Assembly (NCBI RefSeq): GCF_002091985.1
Contig: NZ_MKKX01000017.1
Span: 62,001-126,000 of the forward strand
Source of the DNA: Rhodococcus sp. 1163
Lineage (GTDB): Bacteria; Actinomycetota; Actinomycetes; Mycobacteriales; Mycobacteriaceae
DNA length: 64,000 bases
Reading direction: 5' to 3'
How positions within the stretch are numbered: position 1 is the stretch's first letter; each line of letters begins with the position of its first letter. The position numbers and the translations under genes are program-made. Shown here piece after piece: positions 1 to 7,847 of the stretch. The notes under the pieces are model-generated. The model was not told the DNA's origin. It saw only the letters and a program-made list of their open reading frames with translations, and searched no databases.

Positions 1-1
1 T

Positions 2-376
2 GCATTCGCCCGCGAGGCACGCGAAGACACCTCGATCGGCGGCATCCATTCGATGAAGAAGGGCGATTGGGCGTTCGTTCTCATTCCGGGTCTGCACCGA
101 GACCCGGTCTGGGGCGAGAACCCTGACGCCTTCAGTCCCGATCGGTTTCTTTCCGCCAATGTTCGGTTCCGGCCGGGGCACGTCTACAAGCCCTGGGGTA
201 CGGGTGAACGTGCCTGCATCGGTCGGCAGTTCGCCATTCATGAAGCAGTGCTCGTTCTCGGAACCATACTGCAGCAGTTCGACATTCGGGCCGACCCCGA
301 CTACCGGCTGAAGATCGAGGAACGGCTGACGTTGATGCCGAAGAACTTCGAGCTGACGGTGTCAGTCCGGAAGTAG
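2..376 (+). CDS. Cytochrome P450, CYP102 (BM3)-like heme domain, C-terminal part
   Basis: This is the 3' end of a gene that starts before the window; the reading frame is open from base 2. The visible 124 residues contain the P450 heme-binding loop GTGERACIGRQFA, with the cysteine thiolate ligand, preceded by the PDAFSPDRF meander. Spacing and wording (HVYKPWGTGERACIGRQFAIHEA, then LTLMPKNFEL) closely resemble the heme domain of BM3-type fatty-acid hydroxylases. The protein stops right after the heme domain, so the fused FMN/FAD reductase typical of BM3 is absent and a separate redox partner would be needed. Its last 15 bases overlap the 3' end of dinB on the other strand. Substrate unknown. 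Confidence 0.85.
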   Translation, partial: AFAREAREDTSIGGIHSMKKGDWAFVLIPGLHRDPVWGENPDAFSPDRFLSANVRFRPGHVYKPWGTGERACIGRQFAIHEAVLVLGTILQQFDIRADPDYRLKIEERLTLMPKNFELTVSVRK

Positions 377-1612
377 CGGAACCGAAGAACCGGAGTTGCG
401 GCCCAACAACACTCCCCTGGTCAGAGCGCCCTTGCCGAATTTGGTATGGACGCCGTCGAGCGCCACATCGAGCGCAGAAGCACTCGGCGCATTCTCGGGT
501 CGATCGAACTGCAGCTCGAGTTGCTCGGTGCCCGTGCGTTCGATATTCGAGACAGTGATGCCCACCAGCGTGATCCCACGCTCGGCGATCAGAGACGCAG
601 CTTCCTGCAGAAGCGTCAGGGACGCGTCGAGAATGGCCTGGGTGTCGGCCGTCGCACGGCCGAGCGTGTGGGAACGTGTGATCCGGGTGAAGTCACCGAA
701 CCGTATGCTCAAAACCACTGTACGACCGGTGCGTTCAGCGGCACGCATCCGCTGCGTCACTCGATCCACCAGGGCGATGAGGGAGACCTTCACCTCCGCC
801 GACGACGTCGGGCCGCTCCCGAGTGCGTGCTGCGCACCGATGGAACTGCGTCCCCGATACGTCTGAACCTGTCGGGGATCACGATTGTTGGCGAGCGAAT
901 ACAGATGATGCCCGGCGCCTTTACCGAGAATCGACACGATGGACGCTTCGCTGTGGGCGGCGATGTCACCGATAGTCACGATGTCGAACGCATGGAGCTT
1001 CTCGGCGGTGACTTTCCCGATGCCCCATAGCCGCTCGATCTTCAGCGGATGAAGGAACTCGAGCTCACGGCCGGGCGAAACCAACAGCAACCCGTCGGGC
1101 TTTCCGACCGCGCTGGCCACTTTCGCCAGAAACTTGGTGCAGGCGATGCCGACAGTGATGGGCAGGCCGACCTGCTCCTTGACCTCTCGCCGCAGCTTTT
1201 CGGCGATCTGGACCGGGGTGCCTCTGATCTTGCCCAACCCACCGACTTCGAGGAACGCCTCGTCGACGGAAATGCCCTCCACGAGCGGAGTGGTGTTACG
1301 AAAGATCTCGAATACGGCCCGGCTCGCCTCGGTGTACGCCTCCATACGAGGGGCAACGAAAATTGCGTGCGGACACAGGGCGCGGGCGCGGGCGCCACTC
1401 ATGGGGGTTCGGACCCCGAATGCCTTGGCCTCGTAGCTGGCGGCGAGCACGACCCCACCACCGACCAGCACCGGTTTTCCTCGAAGGCGTGGGTCGTCTC
1501 GCTGCTCCACCGACGCGTAGAACGAGTCCAGATCGGCGTGCATGATGCTGGCTTCAGCACTGCTCGCCGGGGCGTCGGGGGCGAACTCGGTCACGACCAC
1601 AGGGTCGCACAC
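362..1612 (-). CDS. dinB: DNA polymerase IV (Y-family translesion polymerase)
   Basis: Translesion DNA polymerase that copies past damaged bases. The protein has 416 residues. The catalytic carboxylates are visible: HADLDSFYASVEQ near residues 25-37 (first metal-binding Asp) and SVDEAFLE near residues 115-122 (second Asp-Glu pair). A helix-hairpin-helix follows (WGIGKVTAEKL), then the little-finger domain. A QLEL-type sequence near the C terminus could be a clamp-binding motif but is imperfect. The GTG start at 1612 gives a roughly 20-residue extension before the catalytic core and lacks a strong ribosome site, so the true start may be slightly downstream. It lies 41 bases after fadA6 on the same strand and may be read through from it. 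Confidence 0.92.
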   Translation of the reverse strand: MCDPVVVTEFAPDAPASSAEASIMHADLDSFYASVEQRDDPRLRGKPVLVGGGVVLAASYEAKAFGVRTPMSGARARALCPHAIFVAPRMEAYTEASRAVFEIFRNTTPLVEGISVDEAFLEVGGLGKIRGTPVQIAEKLRREVKEQVGLPITVGIACTKFLAKVASAVGKPDGLLLVSPGRELEFLHPLKIERLWGIGKVTAEKLHAFDIVTIGDIAAHSEASIVSILGKGAGHHLYSLANNRDPRQVQTYRGRSSIGAQHALGSGPTSSAEVKVSLIALVDRVTQRMRAAERTGRTVVLSIRFGDFTRITRSHTLGRATADTQAILDASLTLLQEAASLIAERGITLVGITVSNIERTGTEQLELQFDRPENAPSASALDVALDGVHTKFGKGALTRGVLLGRNSGSSVPLLPD

Positions 1613-1653
1613 AGGTCCGACATTCGCCCCGACGCCGGCGCGTTACGGGAGAA

Positions 1654-2802
1654 TCAGAGCCGTTCGATGATCGTGACGTTGGCGGTACCGCCGCCTTCAC
1701 ATACGGTCTGCAGGCCGTAGCGGCCACCGGTACGTTCGAGTTCACACAGCATGGTGGCGAACAGCTTTGCCCCCGTCGCGCCGAGTGGGTGCCCGAGAGC
1801 GATCGCACCACCGTTGATGTTGACCCGGGCCGGATCAGCGCCGGTCTCCTTCAGCCACGCCAGGACGACGGGAGCGAACGCCTCGTTGATTTCCACGACG
1901 TCGATGTCGTCGATCGACAGGCCGGCCTTCTCGAGTGCGTGCTTGGTGGCCGTGATCGGCGCACTCAGCATGAAGATCGGGTCGGCACCGCGGGCACTGA
2001 GGTGATGAATCCGGGCGCGCGGGGTGAGTCCGTGTGCCTCGACTGCTGCTGCGGAAGCCACGAGAGTCGCACTCGCTCCGTCGCAGATCTGGCTGGCGAG
2101 GGCTGCGGTGAGCCGTCCACCCTCGATGAGGGTCTTGAGCGAAGCCATCTTCTCGAGAGTCGTCTCACGCGGGCACTCGTCGACCATGAAGTCGCCGACG
2201 CCGACGATCTCGCGATCGAATCGCCCTTCGGCTATGGCGTGTCGAGCGCGCTGATGGCTGGCCAGAGCGAACTGCTCCATGTCTTCACGCGTGACGTCCC
2301 ACTTCTCGGCGATGAGCTCGGCGCCGCGGAACTGTGAGACTTCCTGCTTGCCGTAGCGATGCTCCCACCCCTTCGACCCACTGAACGGGGTCTCGAAGCC
2401 GTACTGCTGTCCCACGACCATCGCTGCCGCGATCGGGATCTGCGTCATGTTCTGTACGCCACCGGCGACGATCAGATCCGACGTTCCGCTCATGACGGCC
2501 TGGGCGGCGAAGTGAATCGCCTGCTGGCTCGAACCGCACTGACGATCGACAGTGACCCCAGGTACTTCCTCCGGGAATCCAGCCGCCAACCAGGCTGTGC
2601 GCGCAATGTTTCCAGCTTGCCCACCGATGGCGTCGACACAACCGAAAATGACGTCGTCGATCTGGGGCGGATCGATCGAGGACCGATCCATCAGGGAACG
2701 CAGGACGCTCGCACCGAGATCGGCGGGGTGCGTCTCGGCGAGGGAACCGCCGCGCTTACCGACCGGAGTTCGAACAGCGTCGATTATGTAGGCCTCGGGC
2801 AT
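1654..2802 (-). CDS. fadA6: Acetyl-CoA acetyltransferase, FadA6-type thiolase
   Basis: Thiolase of 382 residues, the likely orthologue of FadA6 (Rv3556c), which carries out a thiolytic step in breakdown of the last two steroid rings. The nucleophilic cysteine is C89 in VDRQCGSS; the second catalytic pair is in GGAIALGHPLG (His) and CEGGGTAN (Cys). The ATG at 2802 is preceded by a good AGGAGAG ribosome site. It lies 12 bases downstream of kstR2 and probably shares its transcript. The assignment to steroid catabolism rests on this context; the sequence alone would also fit a general acetoacetyl-CoA thiolase. Confidence 0.88.
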   Translation of the reverse strand: MPEAYIIDAVRTPVGKRGGSLAETHPADLGASVLRSLMDRSSIDPPQIDDVIFGCVDAIGGQAGNIARTAWLAAGFPEEVPGVTVDRQCGSSQQAIHFAAQAVMSGTSDLIVAGGVQNMTQIPIAAAMVVGQQYGFETPFSGSKGWEHRYGKQEVSQFRGAELIAEKWDVTREDMEQFALASHQRARHAIAEGRFDREIVGVGDFMVDECPRETTLEKMASLKTLIEGGRLTAALASQICDGASATLVASAAAVEAHGLTPRARIHHLSARGADPIFMLSAPITATKHALEKAGLSIDDIDVVEINEAFAPVVLAWLKETGADPARVNINGGAIALGHPLGATGAKLFATMLCELERTGGRYGLQTVCEGGGTANVTIIERL

Positions 2803-2814
2803 GGGAAGACTCTC

Positions 2815-3450
2815 CTAGGTTGACGCCGTGCGGGATCGTGTGACGGACTTGGGAGTGCTCGACAATCCGTCGAGCACGATGGCGAGATACTGCTGCGCGA
2901 CGGCTTCTGCGGTGAGCTTGCCGCCCGGGCGATACCACCGGACGGCCACCCACACTGTGTCGCGCATGAATCGGTAGACGAGTTCGACGTCGACATCCGG
3001 CCGGAAACTGCCGTCTGCGATACCGCGCTCGACCACACCGTTCCAGAGTTCACGAAACTCACTATTGCGCTCGGTGATGTACTCGAAGCGTTCGGTGCCG
3101 ACGAGGTGCTTGGCCTCGTCCTGATAGATCGCGACGGCCGAGTGCGAGCGGTCGATCGCGTCGAACGACGCCACTACGAGACCTTCCAGGGTTTCCCGCG
3201 GACCCAATCCCTCTGCCACGATCTTGTGGTAGCTGTCGAAGAGTTCGTCGAGGAACCCCCGCAGAATCTCGTCGACCATCGACTCCTTGGAGTCGAAGTG
3301 GTGATAGAGACTCCCGGAGAGAATCCCAGCTGCGTCGGCAATGTCACGGACCGTCGTTGCACGCATGCCACGTTCGGCAAAGAGCGTCGCGGCGAGCTCG
3401 AGCAGCTCATCGCGTCGTCCTACGGCTTTGGGGGTTCGGGGCACGAGCAC
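2815..3450 (-). CDS. kstR2: TetR-family repressor KstR2
   Basis: TetR-type regulator. The N-terminal helix-turn-helix (RATTVRDIADAAGILSGSLYHHF) and long stretches of the ligand domain (VYRFMRDTVWVAVRWYRPGG) match KstR2, the repressor of the HIP (C/D-ring) regulon, whose known effector is HIP-CoA. The start is uncertain: GTG codons at 3450 and 3444 are both plausible. A GTG at 3468 would lie inside the operator, so the shorter forms are preferred; about 211 residues result. No strong ribosome site precedes either. Transcribed with fadA6, and controlled by the palindrome at 3460-3473 just upstream, which implies autorepression. Confidence 0.88.
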   Translation of the reverse strand: MLVPRTPKAVGRRDELLELAATLFAERGMRATTVRDIADAAGILSGSLYHHFDSKESMVDEILRGFLDELFDSYHKIVAEGLGPRETLEGLVVASFDAIDRSHSAVAIYQDEAKHLVGTERFEYITERNSEFRELWNGVVERGIADGSFRPDVDVELVYRFMRDTVWVAVRWYRPGGKLTAEAVAQQYLAIVLDGLSSTPKSVTRSRTAST

Positions 3451-3459
3451 ACCATACCA

Positions 3460-3473
3460 ACCAAGCACTTGCT
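3460..3473. promoter_or_regulatory. KstR2 operator upstream of kstR2-fadA6
   Basis: ACCAAGCACTTGCT is a perfect match to the published KstR2 consensus AnCAAGnnCTTGnT. It lies 10 bases upstream of the proposed kstR2 start, so it overlaps the likely promoter or transcription start. The same 14 bases recur exactly at 9057-9070. Confidence 0.85.
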
Positions 3474-3554
3474 TTGCATACGTGCGTGGGTCAGGCAGTC
3501 ATGTCCGCAACCGCGAGGTCGATTGCCAACACCTCGAGGCAAGCCGCATTCCCA

Positions 3555-4010
3555 CTACTGCAGAAAGAGTGCCGCGGCAACCCGCTCGACCTCCAGGATA
3601 CTGCTGAAAAGCTCCTCACCGAGAGCTCGTCGCAGATCGTTCTCGATGCTTGCCGCCAGATGGTCCGCCTCGTCGACCGTCTTCAGTCCGAGACGAGTGA
3701 GTCGAACTTCGACAAGCTTTCGATGAATGGGAGAGGCCTGGCGATTGATGAACCCTTTCCCTTCGAGTGTCGACAGCATGGTCGCGATCGACTGCGGTGT
3801 TCCCAAGCCGGCTCGCGAAAGCTGTGCGGCCGAACTTGGCTCGAGGTGCTTGACCGACAGGAGCGCGGAGTACTGCGGCACGGTGATTCCGAGCGGTTCG
3901 AGTGCGGCAGCCTTGGCGTCGATGAGCAGTCGCGTTATCCGCCTCAAATGTGTGCCGATCCGGTCATCGAGGACCTCGGACAATTGCCCAACGCCGTCAC
4001 TTTCCACCAT
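3555..4010 (-). CDS. MarR-family transcriptional regulator
   Basis: A 151-residue winged-helix regulator. The DNA-binding part includes ITVPQYSALLSVKHL, SAAQLSRAGLGTPQSIATMLSTLEGKGFINR and a basic wing followed by VEVRLTRLGLKTVDEA. The ATG at 4010 is preceded by a strong AAGGAGG ribosome site. It is divergent from the HsaD-like hydrolase at 4239 across a 228-base intergenic region in which I see no KstR or KstR2 palindrome and no clear MarR inverted repeat. By position it probably controls itself and the hydrolase; the ligand is unknown. M. tuberculosis has no such pair between kstR2 and ipdF as I recall it. Confidence 0.85.
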   Translation of the reverse strand: MVESDGVGQLSEVLDDRIGTHLRRITRLLIDAKAAALEPLGITVPQYSALLSVKHLEPSSAAQLSRAGLGTPQSIATMLSTLEGKGFINRQASPIHRKLVEVRLTRLGLKTVDEADHLAASIENDLRRALGEELFSSILEVERVAAALFLQ

Positions 4011-4238
4011 CGCCCCTCCTTCTGGTCAGGGTTCGTAGTTGTCGCAGCCTACGTTCTCGAGATCTCCTCCACTTCAGGAAGTACCCACCTTAACCGAACA
4101 CTGCGATATGACTGCTATCGACTACATGACAGAATGCTGCTACCTTCGCAAACGGGTGCCACTGAGTCAGCACGCGAACAATCCCGGGTGCGGGTGACAT
4201 CCGATGATCCGACTCTGTTGTGGGACAGGAGTTTCGAT

Positions 4239-5120
4239 ATGAGTGCATCCAATTTCGACGACCACCGGGCGAACGACTGGTACGAGAGCACCAAGCGCGA
4301 AGTAGCAACCGACCAGGGGGTGTTGCGATATCACGAGGCAGGCGAAGGTCCGCCCCTTCTCCTCTTGCACGGCTCCGGCATCGGCGTCAGTGGGTGGCGC
4401 AATTACCGACACAATCTCGAAGTCTTCGCAACACACTTCCGTTGCTACATTCTCGAATTCCCCGGCTTCGGCATCAGCGACACCTTCGACGGACCGCCCA
4501 TGGTGACGGCAGCCAAATCGGTAGTCCTTCTCATGGAGGCCCTGCGCATCGAATCTGCCGCGGTAGTAGGAAATTCGATGGGTGGTGTCGTCGGCGCGCA
4601 GGTGGCCATCAGGTATCCGCAACGTGTAACCAAGCTCGTGACCATTGGCGGGATAGGGCCGAACATCTTCAGCCAGAACCCAAGTGAGGGCACTCGACTG
4701 CTGCAAGAATTCGCGGACGGTCCCAGCCGTGAGAAGTTGGTTCGCTGGCTCGACTGCATGGTCTACGACCCAGCGGTAATCACCGAAGAGCGAATAGAAG
4801 AGCGATGGGACGCCTCGAGCGATCCTGCTTCGCAGGACTCGTTGTCCGCGATGTACGGCTCCAAGGCCCTCGCCGAGCGGCAATACGCGATGAGAAATTC
4901 GGAAGCGCCACCGTACTGGTCGATGCTCCACAAAGTGCAATGCCCGACGCTGCTTACATGGGGCAGAGACGACCGCCAGTGCCCACCCGATATGGCAATG
5001 ATCCCGATGAGATGCATTCCTGATGCCGAGTTGCACATCTTCCCCAACTGCGGACACTGGGTGATGATCGAAGCCAAGGAGGCATTCGAGCGCGTCACAA
5101 TCGAGTTCCTTCTTCGCTGA
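4239..5120 (+). CDS. Alpha/beta hydrolase, HsaD/BphD-like C-C bond hydrolase paralogue
   Basis: A 293-residue alpha/beta hydrolase. The nucleophile is S113 in GNSMGG; the acid is in WGRDDR and the histidine in NCGHWV. The layout and length equal those of HsaD encoded at 14822-15700, but the oxyanion segment is HGSGIGVSGW rather than [10 protein letters not shown]. The start at ATG 4239 is fixed by an AGGAG ribosome site at 4227-4231; the frame is open far upstream but that part is antisense to marR. The meta-cleavage-product hydrolase family splits C-C bonds of ring-fission products, but the substrate here is unknown and an esterase role cannot be excluded. It is divergent from a MarR regulator and converges with the antiporter gene. 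Confidence 0.82.
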   Translation: MSASNFDDHRANDWYESTKREVATDQGVLRYHEAGEGPPLLLLHGSGIGVSGWRNYRHNLEVFATHFRCYILEFPGFGISDTFDGPPMVTAAKSVVLLMEALRIESAAVVGNSMGGVVGAQVAIRYPQRVTKLVTIGGIGPNIFSQNPSEGTRLLQEFADGPSREKLVRWLDCMVYDPAVITEERIEERWDASSDPASQDSLSAMYGSKALAERQYAMRNSEAPPYWSMLHKVQCPTLLTWGRDDRQCPPDMAMIPMRCIPDAELHIFPNCGHWVMIEAKEAFERVTIEFLLR

Positions 5121-5131
5121 TCAGTCGAGGA

Positions 5132-6997
5132 TCAGGCCGTCAGGTGATGCACGAAGCACCACCGCCAGTTCTCCCCCGGCTCGGCAGATTCCATGACGGG
5201 GTGGCCTGTCTCGTGGAAGTGCGCGGTGGCGTGCTGACGAGCCGAGGAGTCGCAACACCCGATGTGTCCACAATCCAGGCAGGCACGCAGCGCAACCCAC
5301 TCCGTCCCGTCGCGGACGCACTCGTGACACGTGCCGTCGGTATGCGTTTGCGCTTCCGGGTATCGGTCGAGGTCCTCGCATGCGACTCCGGGATGGCCAC
5401 GCAGTTCGTTCGACGCTCGAATGTCTCGACGCGAATCGCTCGCCGCGTCGATCATCGATTCCTCGACGTCGAGCATCCCCAGCACTTCGCCGACGACCTC
5501 GGACGGCACGGTTCCCGAGCTGCGGATCTCGAGAATTCGCTCGCGTTCCGCCTTGATCATTGTCAGCCGGACGCGGGCGTACAGCTCGCTGGGCGTCTCC
5601 TGATCGGCGGTGGTGGCGAGTCGTTCCCATGCCGCGGAGTTGCGCTGCTCCACGCGCTGGCGAACGAGCGTGTCGATGTCGTGAGGGTCCTCGTATTCGA
5701 GCTTGTCGAGCGCGGCGTACCCCGCTTTCGACGCCTGCTGCAGCAGGGTGGCGCGTGCCAACGCGTCGCCCATCGGATCCGGTGATGGGACCTTCAATCG
5801 CCGGGCGAGCAGCGGAAGCGACAGTCCCTGCAGGAACAGCGTTCCGGCCACGACCGTGAACGCAATGAGAAGCAGCACTTCTCGATCCTGGGTTCCCAAC
5901 GGAATGATGAAGGCAGCGGCGAGCGTGACGACCCCGCGCATCCCGGCCCAGCCGATGAGCAGCGTGTAGCGCCACGACGGGACAGTCCCGGTCGCCAGAT
6001 CGGCGCCCGGGCGTACCAGGGCATAACGGGAGACGAATACCCAGAAGATTCGAATCACGATGACGCCTGCGAGCGTGGCCACGCACACCGAGACGATGGT
6101 CAGGGGCGAAAGCGAACTCTTGGCGACGTCGCGGACGATCCACGACGCCTGTAGGCCGATCAGCAGGAAGACTGCATTCTCGAGAATGAACGCAATGGTT
6201 CGCCAGTTTATGCGCTCCGCGATCCGGGATTGCGCCGACTGCAGAATCGGGGCTTCGTGCCCGAGCAACAGCCCTGCGACGACAACGGCCAGGACGCCGG
6301 AGGCGTGGATCTCCTCGGCCAAGAGATACGCCGCGAACGGGACGACGAACGAAATTGCGGTGTCCAGCACCGGATTGGTCAGTCTGCGCCGAACCTTGGC
6401 GACGACATAGAACGTCACCAGGCCGACTGCAACTCCGCCGCCTGCCGCGATGGCGAAGTCGAGGCCGATCCGGCCGGCATTCACCGAATTGCTCAGCGCA
6501 TAGATTGCCGTGCTCAGCGCGACGAGGGCGGTGGCGTCGTTGAGTAGCGACTCACCTTCGAGGATCGTCACTATCTGACGCGGCAAGCCGATTCTGCGTC
6601 CGATCGCAGAGGCAGCGACCGCATCCGGTGGTGCGACGACTGCACCGATCGCGAGCGCTGCAGGCCAGGAGATATTCGGCAGGATGGTGTGCACGATTGC
6701 GCCGACGCCGATTGCCGTGACGGCAACCAGTACCACCGACAGTAGAAGAATCGATCGGCGGTTGGCATTGATATCGACCAGCGAGGACTGGATCGCCGTC
6801 GCATAGAGCAGGGGCGGAAGCAGTCCGAGCAACACCACCTCGGGTTCGAGGTGGATCTCCGGCATTCCCGGCGCGTAGGACGCCGCGACCCCTACCACGA
6901 TCAGCAGTAGGGGCGGCGGAACGCCCAGTCGCTCGGCCAGGCCCGCGACGGTGAGTACACCGACCGCGAGGGCCACGAGAAAGACAGCGATCTCCAT
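5132..6997 (-). CDS. CPA1-type Na+/H+ antiporter with C-terminal UBP zinc finger
   Basis: A 621-residue membrane protein. About 12 hydrophobic segments fill residues 1-410, including the conserved GAVVAPPDAVAASAIGRR and LEGESLLNDATALVA motifs of cation/proton antiporters. A hydrophilic helical region follows, and the last 85 residues form a UBP-type zinc finger with regular Cys and His (GVACEDL, TCHECV, LRACLDCGHIGCCDSS, HFHETGHPV). In eukaryotes this fold binds the C terminus of ubiquitin; in actinobacteria its role, attached to a transporter, is inferred only. The gene lies 52 bases downstream of ipdF on the same strand but looks unrelated to steroid metabolism. Confidence 0.88.
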   Translation of the reverse strand: MEIAVFLVALAVGVLTVAGLAERLGVPPPLLLIVVGVAASYAPGMPEIHLEPEVVLLGLLPPLLYATAIQSSLVDINANRRSILLLSVVLVAVTAIGVGAIVHTILPNISWPAALAIGAVVAPPDAVAASAIGRRIGLPRQIVTILEGESLLNDATALVALSTAIYALSNSVNAGRIGLDFAIAAGGGVAVGLVTFYVVAKVRRRLTNPVLDTAISFVVPFAAYLLAEEIHASGVLAVVVAGLLLGHEAPILQSAQSRIAERINWRTIAFILENAVFLLIGLQASWIVRDVAKSSLSPLTIVSVCVATLAGVIVIRIFWVFVSRYALVRPGADLATGTVPSWRYTLLIGWAGMRGVVTLAAAFIIPLGTQDREVLLLIAFTVVAGTLFLQGLSLPLLARRLKVPSPDPMGDALARATLLQQASKAGYAALDKLEYEDPHDIDTLVRQRVEQRNSAAWERLATTADQETPSELYARVRLTMIKAERERILEIRSSGTVPSEVVGEVLGMLDVEESMIDAASDSRRDIRASNELRGHPGVACEDLDRYPEAQTHTDGTCHECVRDGTEWVALRACLDCGHIGCCDSSARQHATAHFHETGHPVMESAEPGENWRWCFVHHLTA

Positions 6998-7049
6998 AGC
7001 GAGTCATTGTCCCCGCATCCTCGCCGGACGGCGAAGTGAGGGACCCGTC

Positions 7050-7847
7050 TCAGGCCCGCTGGCTGGAGACGGACACCACCTCACCGGTCAGGTAGCTCGA
7101 GTAGTCGCTGGCCAGCATCGCGATGGTTGCTGCGATTTCCCACGGTTCCGCAGCGCGGCCGAAGGCCTCGTCCGCAGACAGTTGGTCGAGAAGATCCTCG
7201 GAGGTCACCTTGGCGAGGAACGCGTGCTTGGCGATGCTCGGTGCGACGGCATTGATCCGCACTCCGAATTCGGCTGCTTCGACGGCGGAGCAGCGGGTCA
7301 GCGCCATGACGCCGGCCTTCGCAGCGGCGTAGTGCGCCTGTCCCTTCTGCGCGCGCCAGCCGAGGACGCTTGCATTGTTGACGATGACGCCACCGTGACC
7401 GGCAGTACGGAAGTACCGCAATGCCTCTCGGGTGCAGCGGAATGTGCCGTTCAGCGTGATGTCGAGGACCCGATCCCACTGCTCGTCGGTCATGTCCACG
7501 ACGGGGACTTCGCCACCGAGACCTGCGTTGTTGACAAGGATGTCGATGCGGCCCATCCGTTCGGCGGCCGTGTCGATGAGGTTGCGTACCTGCTCGGTGC
7601 TCGATACATCGCACACCGCTGACTCGACTCGGGCATCGGGGAACTGCTCTGCCAAGCTTTCACGGGTGGCGTCGAGCCTGCGCTCGTGCCAGTCGGAAAC
7701 GAGGACGTCCCCACCTTCGGCGAGTATCCGACGTGCGGTTGCCGAGCCGATGCCGGTTCCGGCTGCAGCGGTCACGACGGCGACCCGGCCGACGAGTAGT
7801 CCGTGGCCGGATATCTCGGCCGGTGGGGTGGACAGTAGTCCGGTCAT
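7050..7847 (-). CDS. ipdF: Short-chain dehydrogenase, IpdF-like
   Basis: SDR oxidoreductase of 265 residues. The nucleotide-binding loop is TAAAGTGIGSA, the NNAG motif is present, and the catalytic Ser and Tyr-x3-Lys are in NNASVLGW and HYAAAKAG. Its position directly after fadE30, with an ATGA overlap (7844-7847), matches Rv3559c (IpdF), which oxidises the 5-hydroxyl of HIP-CoA intermediates. Expected to be co-transcribed with fadE30 under the KstR2 operator at 9057-9070. The substrate assignment is by synteny. Confidence 0.85.
   Translation of the reverse strand: MTGLLSTPPAEISGHGLLVGRVAVVTAAAGTGIGSATARRILAEGGDVLVSDWHERRLDATRESLAEQFPDARVESAVCDVSSTEQVRNLIDTAAERMGRIDILVNNAGLGGEVPVVDMTDEQWDRVLDITLNGTFRCTREALRYFRTAGHGGVIVNNASVLGWRAQKGQAHYAAAKAGVMALTRCSAVEAAEFGVRINAVAPSIAKHAFLAKVTSEDLLDQLSADEAFGRAAEPWEIAATIAMLASDYSSYLTGEVVSVSSQRA

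Noticed and set aside
4108-4197. A 29-codon ORF between marR and the hydrolase gene
   Set aside because: No ribosome site and no conserved features.
3357-4238. Long open frame extending the HsaD-like hydrolase upstream
   Set aside because: It runs antisense to marR, has no ribosome site at its start, and the AGGAG at 4227 fixes the start at 4239.
4167-5057. Long minus-strand open frame opposite the alpha/beta hydrolase
   Set aside because: Arginine- and histidine-rich shadow frame typical of high-GC genes, with no family motifs.
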